A stretch of 30,889 nt of DNA from Silene noctiflora (taxonomy: Eukaryota > Streptophyta > Magnoliopsida > Caryophyllales > Caryophyllaceae): contig VHZZ01023655.1 in NCBI GenBank assembly GCA_009801015.1, positions 1-30,889 of the forward strand, in the 5' to 3' direction. The first letter of the stretch is position 1. Each line of letters opens with the position of its first letter. Below the pieces are notes generated by a model. It had not been told where the DNA came from and did not search any database. It saw nothing but the letters and a program-made list of their open reading frames with translations. Shown here in pieces: positions 1 through 10,959 of this stretch. The position numbers were made by a program, and so were the translations under genes.

Positions 1-156
1 TTTTTTTTCGTAGGCAGAGCAAGATACGTAAATAGCTTAGTGCAAAACCTCATGAAAAAGAGAGAGCAAAGAACGAAAAAAAATGCAAAAAAGGTTCAAG
101 CTGCTCATAGTAAGAGCAGGGTATTCTGGTAGTCATTTTGGTACTTATGTTCTGTT

Positions 157-414
157 TTGGACCATGTTCTAATTCTAAATGTTGTTATTCTGCGGATTCC
201 AAATCAGGCAGTTCTAAGAAACTTTCTAGTTCCGGGTAAATATAGTTATAGACCCTCTATTAATGATAGTGATCCACTATTGGATTTGCGTTGGATTGAG
301 CATTCCATAGATGAATTCTACCTCTCTAAAGAGGATAAGGAAGTCTTATTTAGATTTCTGTCTCAAGTCTCCTTGACTTGGCTTTATTATATTAAAAATA
401 ATTGGCTAATCTGA
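157..414 (+). CDS. Hypothetical 85-codon frame, TTG start only
   Basis: Unrecognised open frame ending at a TGA. It opens with TTG and contains no ATG, which is a poor sign because plant mitochondrial genes normally start at ATG or at an ACG edited to ATG. The translation has a hydrophobic N-terminal part (residues 4-13), an acidic middle rich in Asp, Glu and Ser (about residues 34-62) and a C-terminus ending YIKNNWLI. The balanced composition and the mix of Trp, Tyr and charged residues look protein-like, so it could be the 3' remnant of a once longer gene. No family was recognised, and it may simply be chance. No neighbouring gene gives context. Confidence 0.2.
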   Translation: MDHVLILNVVILRIPNQAVLRNFLVPGKYSYRPSINDSDPLLDLRWIEHSIDEFYLSKEDKEVLFRFLSQVSLTWLYYIKNNWLI

Positions 415-2826
415 CCTCAAGCTAGCTCAATGTAGATGTCCAAGAAGCGGATTGGGTTCAAGCCAGTTGTCATGCTTGACGAACGGCGTCTGAATTCGCT
501 GTATCATGTACAACAACTCTATCGGAAGAGGATAGAAAGAGCTTTCTTAATAATAAGATGGTGAAATCGCGAGAAATCAATGAAAGAGATCTAGTTCTCA
601 AATCAGTTAGAGCTTTGTTACCAATTGACTCGAGGTAAAGCTCGGGGGATTTTTTATTTATCCTGTTTAGAGCAAAATAAGGGCTTCTCCCTTGTTACTT
701 AACGCATTTGCTAGCTTACAAAAGAGGCTAATTTGGTTCCCTAAAAGTAAGGGGCGGAGCCTTCCTTGCCTATAAAGGAAAGTCATGCTTAACCTCGTAT
801 TGTCTGTCCACTCATACCAGCTTTTTAAAAAAGAATCTTTAGCGCGAATCTTTCTTCCTTAATTCTACGAATTCTCCTCCATTCTTTTTGTTTAGTGGTG
901 GTAAGGTTTGTAAAAAGAAGAAGAGGATGTCGATCTAAAAAAAAATTATGACGAAGTTTCTGGAAAGGCAGTTGAAGTAACCGGTACTTGAAGAGTCAGT
1001 CTCTGCTCAGAGAACACTACTATTCCATATTTATAAAGACTTTACCAATTACCAAATCTTTATAGATTGAAAACGCTAATTAAAATTCTTAAGTATAAAA
1101 GACCTCATCTCGAAAAGCGCGAAACTCCCTCTGAGGGCTAGGCCTGTTCTTTTCAACCAGGGAATCCGAATTAGCGTTTGAGGCGTTGAATTTTAATGCA
1201 CGTCTTACCTTACGTTAGGAAACAGGTTTTATTTTATTTATAAGAGTATAAAAGAAAGAGAATGGCTTTCCCAGAAATTTAAGAAGGAAGTATAGGGTAT
1301 GAAAGTACTCTAGTTAATAGGAACTTCTAGCGTTGAAATTAAAACTGCTAACCGATCTATTTAGTTTTTTATTTAGTTTCTAAAAGAAAAGGGCGAGACA
1401 AAGTCGGACACAGCAATTGAAAAAAAAAGCCTGGAAGTCAAAGTTTCGTCAAAAAGTTCATTGCATTATGGAAAATCCAGCTCTGTCCCGAGGTGGGGAA
1501 AGATCTTCGTTGAAAGCGTACACATGCGCCTCCATCTTCCTACCCCCGAACCTGCTTTACTTCCTACAAGCACAGTGGCTCCCGAGACTCTGCCTTCTGC
1601 TTTAGTACGTCAATGCTATACTCTGACCGTAAGATAGTGCGCTTACCCTAGTCAAGCGCCTACACTTTAGTTTTTGGGAAGAAGTTTTTCTGCTTATTCC
1701 TATAGCCAATGCTTTTTTTTTTTAAAAAAGAGCAAGATCGCCATTTCCCTCACGTACGGCGGAATATATTATTTCTTATCTTACGAAAAAAAAGTACGTA
1801 GAAACTAGTCTTAGGCGTTTAACGCGGGTGAGGTAAGTTGCCATCTCGAACGCATTCAGAAGCTCACCTCGCCCTAGAAGAAGTGGGAGACTTAGCCGCT
1901 CGTGCCTTAGCTAGCTCTTGCTGGTGGAATAGCCGATGTCTCGGGCTGCTCCAGGAGTCAATTCATCCCCCTTTCCTTGTCTTGTAAAACAGCTGCCTCC
2001 TTCTTTCTATGGTAATGCCATATCTTTTTTCTGCCTCTTGAGATTCAACTTATCGACCGGGTGTTATTCTCTAAATGCTTCTTCGAAAGATCCTGCCGGG
2101 AAAGAAAGTAGCTTAAAGTGAAACTACCTAGGTAGGGTGATTTGAAAGGTCCTTCATTTAAGCTTTAAAGCGGAATGTGTACATACCCTTGGATAGATTT
2201 CCTTGACTTAGGCCGTTGTTATATAGATGTGAACACTTTTCCCCAACCCCTTCTTCTCTTCAACCAGAAATGCTTTTTCTTGTACCTTGTTTTGCTTTAA
2301 ATGAAAGGAATCAGTGAAAGAAACCAGTCTTTTTCGAGTGCAATAGGCATTAAAGGCTTTCCTAAGCGACAGGCAATCTGTGGATGACATAAAGTCCCGG
2401 ATCACTCTTTCAACAAACTAAGGCTTTTACGTTGTCATTTCAACTAAAAAAGGATTATGTTTCCTGACCCTAATCAGATAGGCAACCGGGGAAGGAGTGC
2501 GCTGAGGTCAGTCTTGCAATTTGCGTTCGTGAGTTAACGTGCCAAGACCTTGTGCCCAATCCGAGCTCACATACATATACATATATAGTACAAGATCCTC
2601 AGTTTGGCCCTGATTCAGAAGAAATTCGAAGCTATATGCTTAATACCAGTCTCCTAAACCAATCCAATAAGGTATGTAAAATCTCGCAAGTGTCTCGTGG
2701 ATCCCCGGACCCCGGTATTTGTTCTTTGTTAAAGCAAAAGGCTTTCCTCATAACTACTGAATCTTATAAAAGCCTCCTTATGTAAGGTAAGGAAGAAGAA
2801 AGAACAAGAGAAGAACTACGAAGCTG
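415..2826. other. Spacer with no supported gene
   Basis: Nothing convincing on either strand. The longest frames are about 60-77 codons, start at mixed codons and carry no recognisable motif. Purine-rich patches alternate with pyrimidine-rich ones. A T11A6 homopolymer junction lies at 1713-1729. Confidence 0.5.
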
Positions 2827-3090
2827 ATGTGGATCCCTGCGGAAAGTCTTGAGTTTCTTTTTTTGGTCTTAAAGATGATAAAACTTCTTCGGGGGATAGG
2901 TAAGAGGGATTTGATTCTGTATTTCCCTCTCTTCTGCATATCTAGTATTTTCCCCCAAAACGCCGAAATCTCATCCTTTCATATACTTGGGCCGAGATTG
3001 AAGGAGACTCCTTGCTTATTACATCATATTATAGGGCTCGATAGGCTTCTACTAGATCCTTTTTACCAACTTTTGATCCCAATGTCCTGA
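2827..3090 (+). CDS. Hypothetical 87-aa ATG frame
   Basis: Unrecognised ATG frame of 87 codons ending in TGA. The translation begins MWIPAESLEFLFLVLKMIKLLRG, giving a short hydrophobic segment at about residues 8-21. A second Ile/Leu/Phe/Cys-rich stretch lies near residues 29-42 and a third near the C-terminus, so a small membrane protein is conceivable. Hydrophobicity of this kind is also what T-rich DNA produces by chance in any frame, which weakens the case. No flanking gene or promoter-like sequence supports it. Probably a chance frame. Confidence 0.13.
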   Translation: MWIPAESLEFLFLVLKMIKLLRGIGKRDLILYFPLFCISSIFPQNAEISSFHILGPRLKETPCLLHHIIGLDRLLLDPFYQLLIPMS

Positions 3091-5163
3091 AATTCGGATT
3101 GGCCTTCCAAGGATTCGTGATAGTATTCCGCGGAATTTCTCCATGACAATTGAACACTCCTTGAGAAATCCTAATTGACGGTAGCTTGGTTGACATTTAA
3201 GTGGAGCCGGCCTCCTAAATAAAGAAAATTCAGATTCTGCTTTAATAAAGAAGAAGAAAGAAGAAGACGGATTCGGTTGAAGCTTCTGAATTATCTACTC
3301 CGGATTCAAGAAAGGAAGAACCAGTTCCTTCTTGTCAGGCGAACCATTTTATTTACAATCGAAGATTAATATCGTCGAAAGGTTCCGAGGAAGATGAAGA
3401 TGACGAAAAAAGAAGGTACTGCTCTTATATAATATAAACAAGAAAGCGCTTCGCGCTGGCACTTCCAAGAGAATGATAACAGGCGTTATAGGTTCTTGTG
3501 CGTTCTAAAGATTTATAGACTTGGACTTGGGATCGGCATTTGTCTCCCCTTGTATTTTGTTCAACCACTAAGTGAAGCAGAAAGAAAACCAAATCATAGG
3601 TGTACCGGACAAAGCAGCGCTGAAGTTGAAGATGCGAATGAGAAAGAGGCCGGAGCTGCTGTTGATGATTGAGAGGGACCTCTTACCCAGAGCTCAGATA
3701 GTCCATATAATAGAATAGATCCGACAAATTGGAAAACCCCAGGATACCAAGAGAAAGGCTCCGCATAAAGCTAGGTTGTTGACCTATTGTCACTGGCTGG
3801 AGGAGATAACATACTTTCTTTTTACATATGTTCGTTCACATATAAGAATAGGACGCAGAACTGATCCATGACCCTCGAATAGGTATCTTCCCCCTGCTTC
3901 CCCTAAAAAGAAATAGCAGATGCGAACGTTTCGTCTGGAAACGCAAACTCCTCTAGCTCTAAGACTGGTGTGCAAGGAAGGGATTGGAGAGGGCTTGCTC
4001 CTCGGCATAACGTGGAGTGATTAGGCCCACGGGCATATTCTTTTGATCGCTACGGTCGCTTATGATTTGACTGAGCAGGTACTTTGATTAAGAATTTTGC
4101 TTTTTAACGCTCGCATGTCCGCAGCGCACGCCCTCTGCTTGCCTATGTCGTTTGCTAACTCGAACGAGAAAAAAAGCAATCCATATGAATGAGACGTGGC
4201 ACCCTGTAGCTTTAAGTTTCTCACTAAATTGGTGGTATGAAAGAACTCGATTCTTATGAATTAATTTTGCATTGTACATAAAGCGGATAGTCTTTCATAC
4301 TAGGACATAGGATGACTCTTTCATCGTTGCGCTCATACTCCTTGCCGACAGCTCCCCCCGCTCGAAAGGCTTCGTGCCCGAACTCCTTTTCTTTTTTATT
4401 GCGTACTTAAGTAACGAGTGTAATATGCGAAACGAGAGGGTGTTGCAGGATGAATCCTTTCACCGCCATAACTGCAATCATACGCAGCTGCCCTTTACTT
4501 TACGCCCAAAGATAATTTGAGAACACATCTTGCTCATGCTAAGGATAGAATCCTCGTTCTTTTTTCTATATGTTATGTTATCAATCTATAAACTATAAAA
4601 GAAGAAAGCAAGCACAAGCAAATTTATAAAGAAAGTCAAAAGGCCTTCTTTCATTTCATTTTAAATGTCTTCATGTTAAAGTTTGCTCGGCAAAGCGAAG
4701 AAGGAGAAGCAAAGAGGTCCTCCTTGGATAACTAAATTTATGATCCCACCGATTCAGAGAGCATGGTTAAAACTGTTTCTTGCTTATAAAAAGTGCTCTC
4801 ATGGTTGAACCGAAATGTGCATCAGGGTGCCATACTAGTGAAAGTTCACTTAGAACATGAGGACAGTAGTCGCACAAATCAATCTGACTCCAAAGCTCTA
4901 TCTCAAAAGAACGAGAAAGTAGAGGGCCTTTACCAGAATCAAAAAAAAGAAAAGTGATCTTGTAAGTTAACAATTCCCCTGCCCCTCTTATTATATTATA
5001 ATTATAAAGCGCGGGAGGAATTTGAGACCAATAGCAGGAAAGGCAAGAATCTTCCTTCCCGGGTCTACTTGACTTTAGTATGAACAGCGGGTTGTCTTTT
5101 TAGGTGCAGATCTCTAGTTACACGAGGTGTATTGCATAGTAGCTTGGTTTTTTCTTTGTCAAG
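3091..5163. other. Spacer; GAA-rich purine tract, no supported gene
   Basis: No gene recognised. A 21-nt uninterrupted purine tract built of AAAG and AAG units lies at 3247-3267. A very short hairpin (AGCGC, loop TTC, GCGCT) lies at 3445-3457. Minus-strand frames of 60-72 codons near 3.8-5.0 kb have no motifs and look like chance. Confidence 0.5.
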
Positions 5164-5463
5164 TTGGCTTTTCTATCTGTTTTGTGTAGGTCCATTTTTG
5201 ATTCCAGTCTCTGTTGCCATGGTCTGTTCGCTTTCTATTGCGTTGGTCCGGTCACATCCCCTGTTATTGCAAACCGGATTCTCGATCATAAATTTAATCG
5301 AGTAAGTATAACAAGTAGGGAAGCATGGGAAGAGTCACTCCTTTCCCATCTATACAAAGCAAAGAAAAGGCGGATTCTACCTGCTGTGCTGTCAACAGTA
5401 AGAAAGAGTAGTAGGACTCTTCATCGTAGACCTATGATGATAACAAGAGTAAGAAGAAGATAA
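5164..5463 (+). CDS. Hypothetical 99-codon frame, TTG start, basic C-terminus
   Basis: Unrecognised frame that opens with TTG; the only Met codons are a pair ten residues from the end, so there is no useful ATG start. The N-terminal third is hydrophobic and Cys-rich. The second half is strongly basic: it has a KAKKRR cluster near residues 66-71 and ends RVRRR. A basic tail is typical of organelle ribosomal proteins, but it also arises whenever AGA/AAG-rich DNA is read in this frame, and the DNA here is AAGAAG-rich. No ribosomal protein signature was recognised. Most likely chance. Confidence 0.12.
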   Translation: MAFLSVLCRSIFDSSLCCHGLFAFYCVGPVTSPVIANRILDHKFNRVSITSREAWEESLLSHLYKAKKRRILPAVLSTVRKSSRTLHRRPMMITRVRRR

Positions 5464-5905
5464 AGGAGAGAAACCTGTACTAGAGAAGAAGGCGACGATC
5501 CCTACCAACTCTCCTGTTAAGGAGAGCTACAGTAGAAGGAGCTGCAGGCGGGCGACTAAAAGCTCTATCATTCAGAAAACATAGAGGAGAACTCTTCGAT
5601 GATTGATCTTTTATCTACCCGAAGCAAAAAAGAAAAGAGAAGCGCATGAGAGCAATGCCCGTAAAGACTGCAATTAGAATAGGTCGGGCAACGAAGCAAT
5701 GGACATAGATACGGCATAAGATTCTGTTCAATCGAACGAAGGGTCATAGTCAGGAGCTCAACCCTTCCGCGCATTCTGAGTAAAAACTATATTCGTCAAA
5801 TATATAATAAGGGAAGGCTCACGGAATATTAAATTCATTCTCATTTGATGTTTAGTCTGCAGAGTTTTTCCATTTCGGTAGACAAAGGCAAGAATCTGAT
5901 CTCCT
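5464..5905. other. Spacer without supported gene
   Basis: Purine-rich DNA with no recognised gene. One minus-strand frame of 68 codons overlaps most of it but shows no motif. Confidence 0.45.
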
Positions 5906-6220
5906 ATGGAAGAGGAATATGACAAGAGTGAAAGAAGTGGTTGTGATGAAGGCTCGGAAGCCTCTTTTGCAAGAAGAAGCTCTTATAACAGTACTACATT
6001 AATAATTGGAATGGTACGAAACAAGCACAAGCTGCTCTTGAAGATGCTCTCTACGATTATATTCTTTATCCCTCTTTCGCGAGCAACTCTTATCTATAGG
6101 CAAAGCTCCCTTATTGAAGAATGGATTAACGTTCTTTCATTAACCGATATACTAGAACTTGAGGATCTGCAGGATCTATCTAGGTCAGGTCCAGTCCAGG
6201 GTATTTTTCCTATTTACTAA
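5906..6220 (+). CDS. Hypothetical 104-aa ATG frame with acidic head and hydrophobic middle
   Basis: ATG frame of 104 codons ending in TAA, one of the longer ATG-initiated frames in the window. Residues 1-20 are acidic, starting MEEEYDKSE. A hydrophobic run at about residues 47-57 (Leu/Ile/Phe) could be one membrane segment. An acidic Leu-rich segment follows (residues 72-92, with LTDILELEDLQDL). The combination looks more protein-like than most frames here. No family was recognised. It is followed on the same strand by the frames at 6409 and 7164, but gaps of 188 and 530 nt and the lack of recognisable products give no real evidence of an operon. Chance remains a good explanation for the length. 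Confidence 0.18.
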   Translation: MEEEYDKSERSGCDEGSEASFARRSSYNSTTLIIGMVRNKHKLLLKMLSTIIFFIPLSRATLIYRQSSLIEEWINVLSLTDILELEDLQDLSRSGPVQGIFPIY

Positions 6221-6408
6221 ATTCCATCCCCATTGTATGGTTTTACACTTACTTGGGTTCTTGTTAAGTAATGCCAAATGTCCTCCTCTCTCTTTATTGC
6301 CAGCACTTTAACACCAGCAAATGGCTTCCTTTTTTTAAGAGTTACGGGGTGTACACGCCTTATCTTATAGTTTGTAAAAGTAAAGTCTGATTTTCTTGAT
6401 CCCATATA

Positions 6409-6633
6409 ATGTGTATAATGTTTGCTTGCAAGCTCTTAGGCCCTACCTTGCGCCCCATGTCGTCCCGTGAACTACTTACTGACTTTGCCCGTCGAAGTGT
6501 GATCCACCTGGCTTCGGGCACGCTGCGGTACGATATGATCCGCGGATTGCTGGAGTGGGCTTTTAGAGTAAACTTTACTTTCAAAGGACGTTTCGAAAGG
6601 TTATTCATTCAAGCTCGTGAGGCCTTGAACTAA
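6409..6633 (+). CDS. Hypothetical 74-aa frame, codon-like and G+C-richer than surroundings
   Basis: ATG frame of 74 codons ending in TAA, with in-frame ATGs at residues 1, 4 and 18. From residue 18 the DNA is clearly richer in G+C than its flanks. The translation reads like a soluble, mixed-charge helical protein: SSRELLTDFARRS, then IRGLLEWAFRVNF, ending ERLFIQAREALN. Hydrophobic and charged residues alternate in an amphipathic way, unlike low-complexity chance frames. A small recent insertion of foreign or nuclear coding DNA, or the remnant of a lost gene, would explain this. No family was recognised. A fully overlapping minus-strand frame exists (to 6360), so the open state alone proves little. 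Confidence 0.27.
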   Translation: MCIMFACKLLGPTLRPMSSRELLTDFARRSVIHLASGTLRYDMIRGLLEWAFRVNFTFKGRFERLFIQAREALN

Positions 6634-7163
6634 CATGCTCTCTAGTTTTTTCTTTCGCGACTTCTGCCACTTGTTTGAGAGGATTTCGTTGTCAGGAAAA
6701 CCTTCTCACCTCATTCGGAAACACCAACTCAGACATTCCCTTTAATCAGGCGGCATAAGCCGAAGTGGCTGAAATTTTAAAATTTTTCTAAGCACATAGA
6801 AGACTTAAACAAGGCCCTCAAGGTTGTCGTCGCAAATATTACAAGTAAGTACACCTGGAATATACTTTTGAAAACCCAGTTGTCGCACAAAACAGTGAGA
6901 TATGGTTCAACAATGTAGTTGTCGTCATGTTGTTTCAAGATTAAGAAACTGCGCGATGCAATAAAAAGAATCTGTGGGCCGACGCATGTTATGGTCATCA
7001 TCTACGTGGTTTCGTATTTTCCTTAGCCCTGTTGAATGTGAAGAGCCTTTACCCTTGCCGGACCTAATTTGCCTTTTGCCGAAAGGTTTTGATGGCGTCC
7101 AGATCCTGAAACTCAATCATAATTCCTTCAACCAACAAGTGAGTGGCTAGAGGATTTATGTGA
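6634..7163. other. Spacer with palindromic AT box
   Basis: No gene recognised. Two overlapping minus-strand frames (74 and 63 codons) span it without a recognisable family. A 14-nt perfect AT palindrome lies at 6772-6785. Confidence 0.45.
6772..6785. repeat. 14-nt AT palindrome AAATTTTAAAATTT
   Basis: Perfect palindrome in AT-rich sequence directly 3' of the G+C-rich patch around the 6409 frame. It could form a short hairpin or an easily melted site. AT palindromes of this size are expected by chance in 30 kb, so no function is claimed. Confidence 0.4.
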
Positions 7164-7481
7164 ATGATAGTCTTTGGCGAGCCATCCGTAAACATAGTGA
7201 GCAGCAAAGTAACCGTGATCCTTGCCCGGCGTTGCCGAAGTAGAAAGAGATCGGCACTTGCTAAGAGGGAGAATGGGAAGTCAATGCTTTGTCCCAGACT
7301 TAGTAATTATAGAGACCAACCCCTTGAAGCAGCCGCCGGGAAAAAAAAGAAAAATCCTTCTACACGTTCCGAAAGACTCGGACATGAAATAGCTCTAACG
7401 GATGTGAGAGAATCCAATTGTATCATGACTTACCTAAGGTGTGCTGTACCCTTTCTTTCTCTTATTCAAGGTGACCCTTAA
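7164..7481 (+). CDS. Hypothetical 105-aa ATG frame, basic middle
   Basis: ATG frame of 105 codons ending in TAA. The centre is basic, with ARRCRSRKRS at about residues 21-30 and GKKKKNP at about residues 59-65. The C-terminal third is mixed and holds two Cys. Lys/Arg-rich composition would suit a nucleic-acid-binding or ribosomal protein, but no ribosomal protein or other family was recognised. The A-run coding for the Lys cluster suggests simple-sequence DNA rather than selection. No promoter or partner gene is visible. Confidence 0.15.
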   Translation: MIVFGEPSVNIVSSKVTVILARRCRSRKRSALAKRENGKSMLCPRLSNYRDQPLEAAAGKKKKNPSTRSERLGHEIALTDVRESNCIMTYLRCAVPFLSLIQGDP

Positions 7482-9407
7482 TACTATACTGGAGAATGAC
7501 ATGGAAGAACTACTAGTGCTAGGCTCAATCATAGGTCGACTTGCTCAGAGGCCCTGAACAATCCTCTAGTTTTACTATTTTGAAAGATAGAAGAATTTGA
7601 TGATTTGAATTTCTGAATTTAATGATTCAAATGACGTGCCAACCACAATAGAAAGCCTCTCTTTTTTTTTTTTCAAATAAAAATAAAAAGCTGTCGGGGT
7701 TGAAAAAAGCAACTTTGAGGACAATTATAGAAGGGAAAAGCCTACTTTACTTTTACTAGTGAAACTGGCCTTCTTTTGAGTTTTTTTATAGCAGTTCGGA
7801 GAAGAAAAGACAACAAAAACATGCCTTTCTTAGTACCAATTGAGGTATTATTCCGTGTTATTATATGTATAATAATAATAGAATTTATTTTCTCGAGTAG
7901 GCCGCCCTTGGTTTGTTAACTTGCTCCTACTATCCGTGAGGGAGTCAAAGCAAAGAACTTCGATAAATACAGAGGTTGTGCTGTATGTAAGCTTCATCTT
8001 GAGATCCTGTGCCTCTTAACGGGGACATTTACAAAGGACTACTCAATCATAACATCGTACCAAAAACGCTGTTTGATGACCCTACGCTTGTTGAAGTGCA
8101 TGTAGCTTTCCATAGGTCAAGCGCTTCTTGTGCTTTCGTGAGGGACCACGAGGAAAAAAGTACCTTCTATATATATATAATAATGTTTTTTATTAGTGCG
8201 ATACCGGATCAAGAGACCAATCTTGTAAGACAATAAGAAAAAGCACTCGAACGACTCTAAATCAAAATAATACTTTGCGAGTTCACCACTATTTGTTGTC
8301 GAGCGTTTCCATAATTGGAGTTGCACTCGTTACCACAGAAAACGTATCCGCCTGACGTTAGTGTTGTATCAACTGATGCTTTCAACAGTATGAAGTACCT
8401 CTCTTTTCTCGTAATATAATTAAGGGCCTTCTTTCTTTCCCTGGGACTTTTCTTTTCTATCGTGTCAGAAGTGAACGACTCCATACCTTTCTTCCCAATG
8501 AGCGACTCCCGGATGGGCTAAGCCAACGCTTTCTTCTCTGATTCACTCTCTGCTTTAACCAAGAATCTCACTCTACTAAAGATAAGAGTAGATTTGAAGC
8601 TAACGCAACCCTCCGGAGGAAGGTCGGCTAAAGAAGAACAGGCTGGGTTCACTTTCACTCTTCCCTTGGCAGTCCTAATCAAGGTGCGAAGGCGGTTGGA
8701 GTCCCGGGCCAGGTCCAACTCAGCTTCCTTGATAATGTGAGGCCTGATCTCATTCTTTTACTCAATAATGGGAATTCCTTTTTACTTTTTTTGTATAGGC
8801 AATTTTAGACAAGATCAAGCGTAGCAAACGGCTAGATAAAGGGTATCCGGGTGAATTTCCTTCACAAGTGAGATAAAACTGGAACCCCAAGATAAGATTT
8901 CAAGATTACTTTAGACAGAGGCCATGAAGAAAGCTCCAGTTTTACTATTTTCAATAGAAAGTTGTCCGAAGACCCATATCCTGAGCTAAGAATTAGCATA
9001 TATAATATAGACTTGACTTGAAGAGCCATGCAATTTGCGTCCATCTCGTGATGGATGGCTCGGCATTAACGCGACCCGATCCCAAAATCTGGGACACTCT
9101 TAACTAGCTCCTTTGCGGGAACCTGGATTCAAAATCTTGGGCAGTTTTGGAATGTTTTCTATCCATAACAAGAATTAAGTTAGTAAGATCCAACAACGAG
9201 AAATATGAGGATTTTATTTTTGGAGATATATTTTTAATTTCTTGTGGTTTTGCGCTGTTTTTTTATTATCTGCTATTGGGTGTTTGAGCGGCTTGTCTGG
9301 CTAGTCTTCTTTCATTCCTCTGTCGAAGACGGTTCGGTTAACGAATATGCTAGTTCCTCAGTCCACGAGCGGGCAAGCTTCGTGGTCAAAACAACGGTCC
9401 TTCCTAT
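7482..9407. other. Spacer; T12 tract and TA microsatellite
   Basis: No supported gene. Contents: a T12 run at 7662-7673, an ATA-rich patch near 7867-7880, and a short TA microsatellite near 8168-8178. Between about 8521 and 8733 a plus-strand frame of some 70 codons is open but has no early ATG, and the opposite strand is open there too; neither product was recognised. Confidence 0.45.
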
Positions 9408-9644
9408 ATGGTGGTCTTGTCAAACTCGCCATTTCTGTTTGTGAAAGCGAGTCGAGTCAATTACAGTCTTTTGGGTTTCATTCTTCATAGCTGCTTACAA
9501 AAAAGAATCCAACTGGGCGCGGGATTCCGCTTTATCAAGGACGGAGAGATCGTGCGATACGGAACGGAAGTCTCACTACTATTCTTGAACAAGGAAGCAG
9601 CAAAGTCTCTTAGGATCATACTTACGAAAGAAATACATAGTTAA
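9408..9644 (+). CDS. Hypothetical 78-aa ATG frame
   Basis: ATG frame of 78 codons ending in TAA. The second half looks protein-like: QKRIQLGAGFRFIKDG, then EIVRYGTEVSLLFL, ending KSLRIILTKEIHS. Alternating hydrophobic and charged residues suggest beta strands followed by a helix. The first half is hydrophobic and unremarkable. An overlapping frame in another phase (9244-9444) is rich in Phe and Trp and looks like chance. No family was recognised. If real, this could be the C-terminal fragment of a longer lost protein, since the plausible part starts well after the ATG. Confidence 0.2.
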   Translation: MVVLSNSPFLFVKASRVNYSLLGFILHSCLQKRIQLGAGFRFIKDGEIVRYGTEVSLLFLNKEAAKSLRIILTKEIHS

Positions 9645-10282
9645 CACTTTCACATCAGATGAGACTCTATCTCTCTATTATACTTGTGGTCGAAAGGTTG
9701 CACCTTCTGAGAGTCTCAGTCTAGTAAAGATAGTGGTAGTGAAAATAGCCTTCTTTCATATTTCCTTATCTTTCCGCCATTCATACCTAGTTGCGTGATA
9801 TGTTGACCCGTATCATCAATATATGGAATCTAGCTTACCAGTAGGGTTCTTTATTAACTTACCTCTCTTTCTTTTTCTACATTCTATTCTTTTTATATAA
9901 AAAATTTATTTTGCATTAATTGGGGTCTCTTTCCCGCGAAATGCTGTCAAAAGAGACTGAATTAAAAAGAGATGTTCCAAGCCACATCTAGTATCATCAA
10001 CCACTACATCCGAAAGAGGCACTGAGTAAATAGACCCATAGAAATTTTCACAGACAGAAGCACATTAAAATAAGGGTCTTTCGCTACATTTACATCCACA
10101 GTTCCGAAGAAAGCCACAGGCACTTATACGTTTCAAGAAAGAATTTATACAGCCTCCTTCTTTTATGAACCGAGTTCTTACGCAGCTTTAGATCTTCTAC
10201 TTTATTATCATAAACATCCTACCGCATCCTCTTACTAATGGAGACATCTCATATCCAGTCGACTGCCTATAGTTAATGCTTC

Positions 10283-10294
10283 TCTTATATAAGA
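10283..10294. repeat. 12-nt palindrome TCTTATATAAGA
   Basis: Perfect AT-rich palindrome inside the open-frame desert. Size and composition are compatible with chance; no function is claimed. Confidence 0.35.
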
Positions 10295-10466
10295 ACGGGG
10301 CTACTTGCTACACATGTTCTAATGTATATGCTCTACGACCCAGTCCATAATTAGACCTGCGCTCCCCTATAGAATCGAGAGACTTTCGATCGCAAATATC
10401 CTTTACTATAAGAAAGAAGGGTGCCTTTTACCTACTACCTTCGCTAAGATCTATTTAAATATCTAT

Positions 10467-10494
10467 CTCGTTACATACGCCCACCCGCTCATTA
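10467..10494. repeat. Diverged 28-nt direct repeat, copy 1
   Basis: This segment matches 22159-22186 at 24 of 28 positions, sharing CTCGTTACAT and CCACCCGCTC. A shared TTCGCTAA lies upstream in both (10440-10447 and 22143-22150) but at different spacing (19 against 8 nt), as if an indel separated the copies. The match is slightly better than expected by chance for 30.9 kb by a rough count. It may be an old short repeat of the kind common in plant mitochondrial DNA. Confidence 0.35.
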
Positions 10495-10959
10495 CAAGAC
10501 TGTACCCCATGTGGTAGAACAAGGCCCCATAGGACTTTACCTACATCACACGCCACTTATGCTATTAAATTGGAGCATCTTGCCAAAGACATCTATCTGC
10601 CCAAATAGATAGAGCTGCCCCAGTCGAAGATTAAGTCGAAGACGGAGTTCATGGTCGAATAAGCAGACAAGACATAATCCTATAATATATATTAAAATCC
10701 TAGACGAAGAAGTCTTATTGGATAAAGCTTATGCTGCTGATTGTTGAGAACGGGATGATGCATATTCCTAAGAAATAAATAGGTTTTTACCAAAAAAAAA
10801 ATATATGAAGCAATTTTAAAATCTATTTATGCGGCCATATCCTGCGACTTTTGCATATATATTAAGTAGTCAAGCCTTCCTCTGTCTTAGCAGACTGACT
10901 TGCCTAATTGGGAGCCTTCTTCCCCTGCATGCAGTTCCGGATCGACTAGTAGAGCGAGT

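Noticed and set aside
6925-7116. Minus-strand HVDDDHN, loosely like the acidic catalytic motif of reverse transcriptases
   Set aside because: No other reverse-transcriptase, protease, integrase or gag feature surrounds it and no terminal repeats were seen. A virus-like or LTR-element fossil is not supported.
8521-8733. Plus-strand frame of about 70 codons without an early ATG, opposite another open frame
   Set aside because: Preceded directly by a TAA, has no usable start, product unrecognised, and well within chance length.
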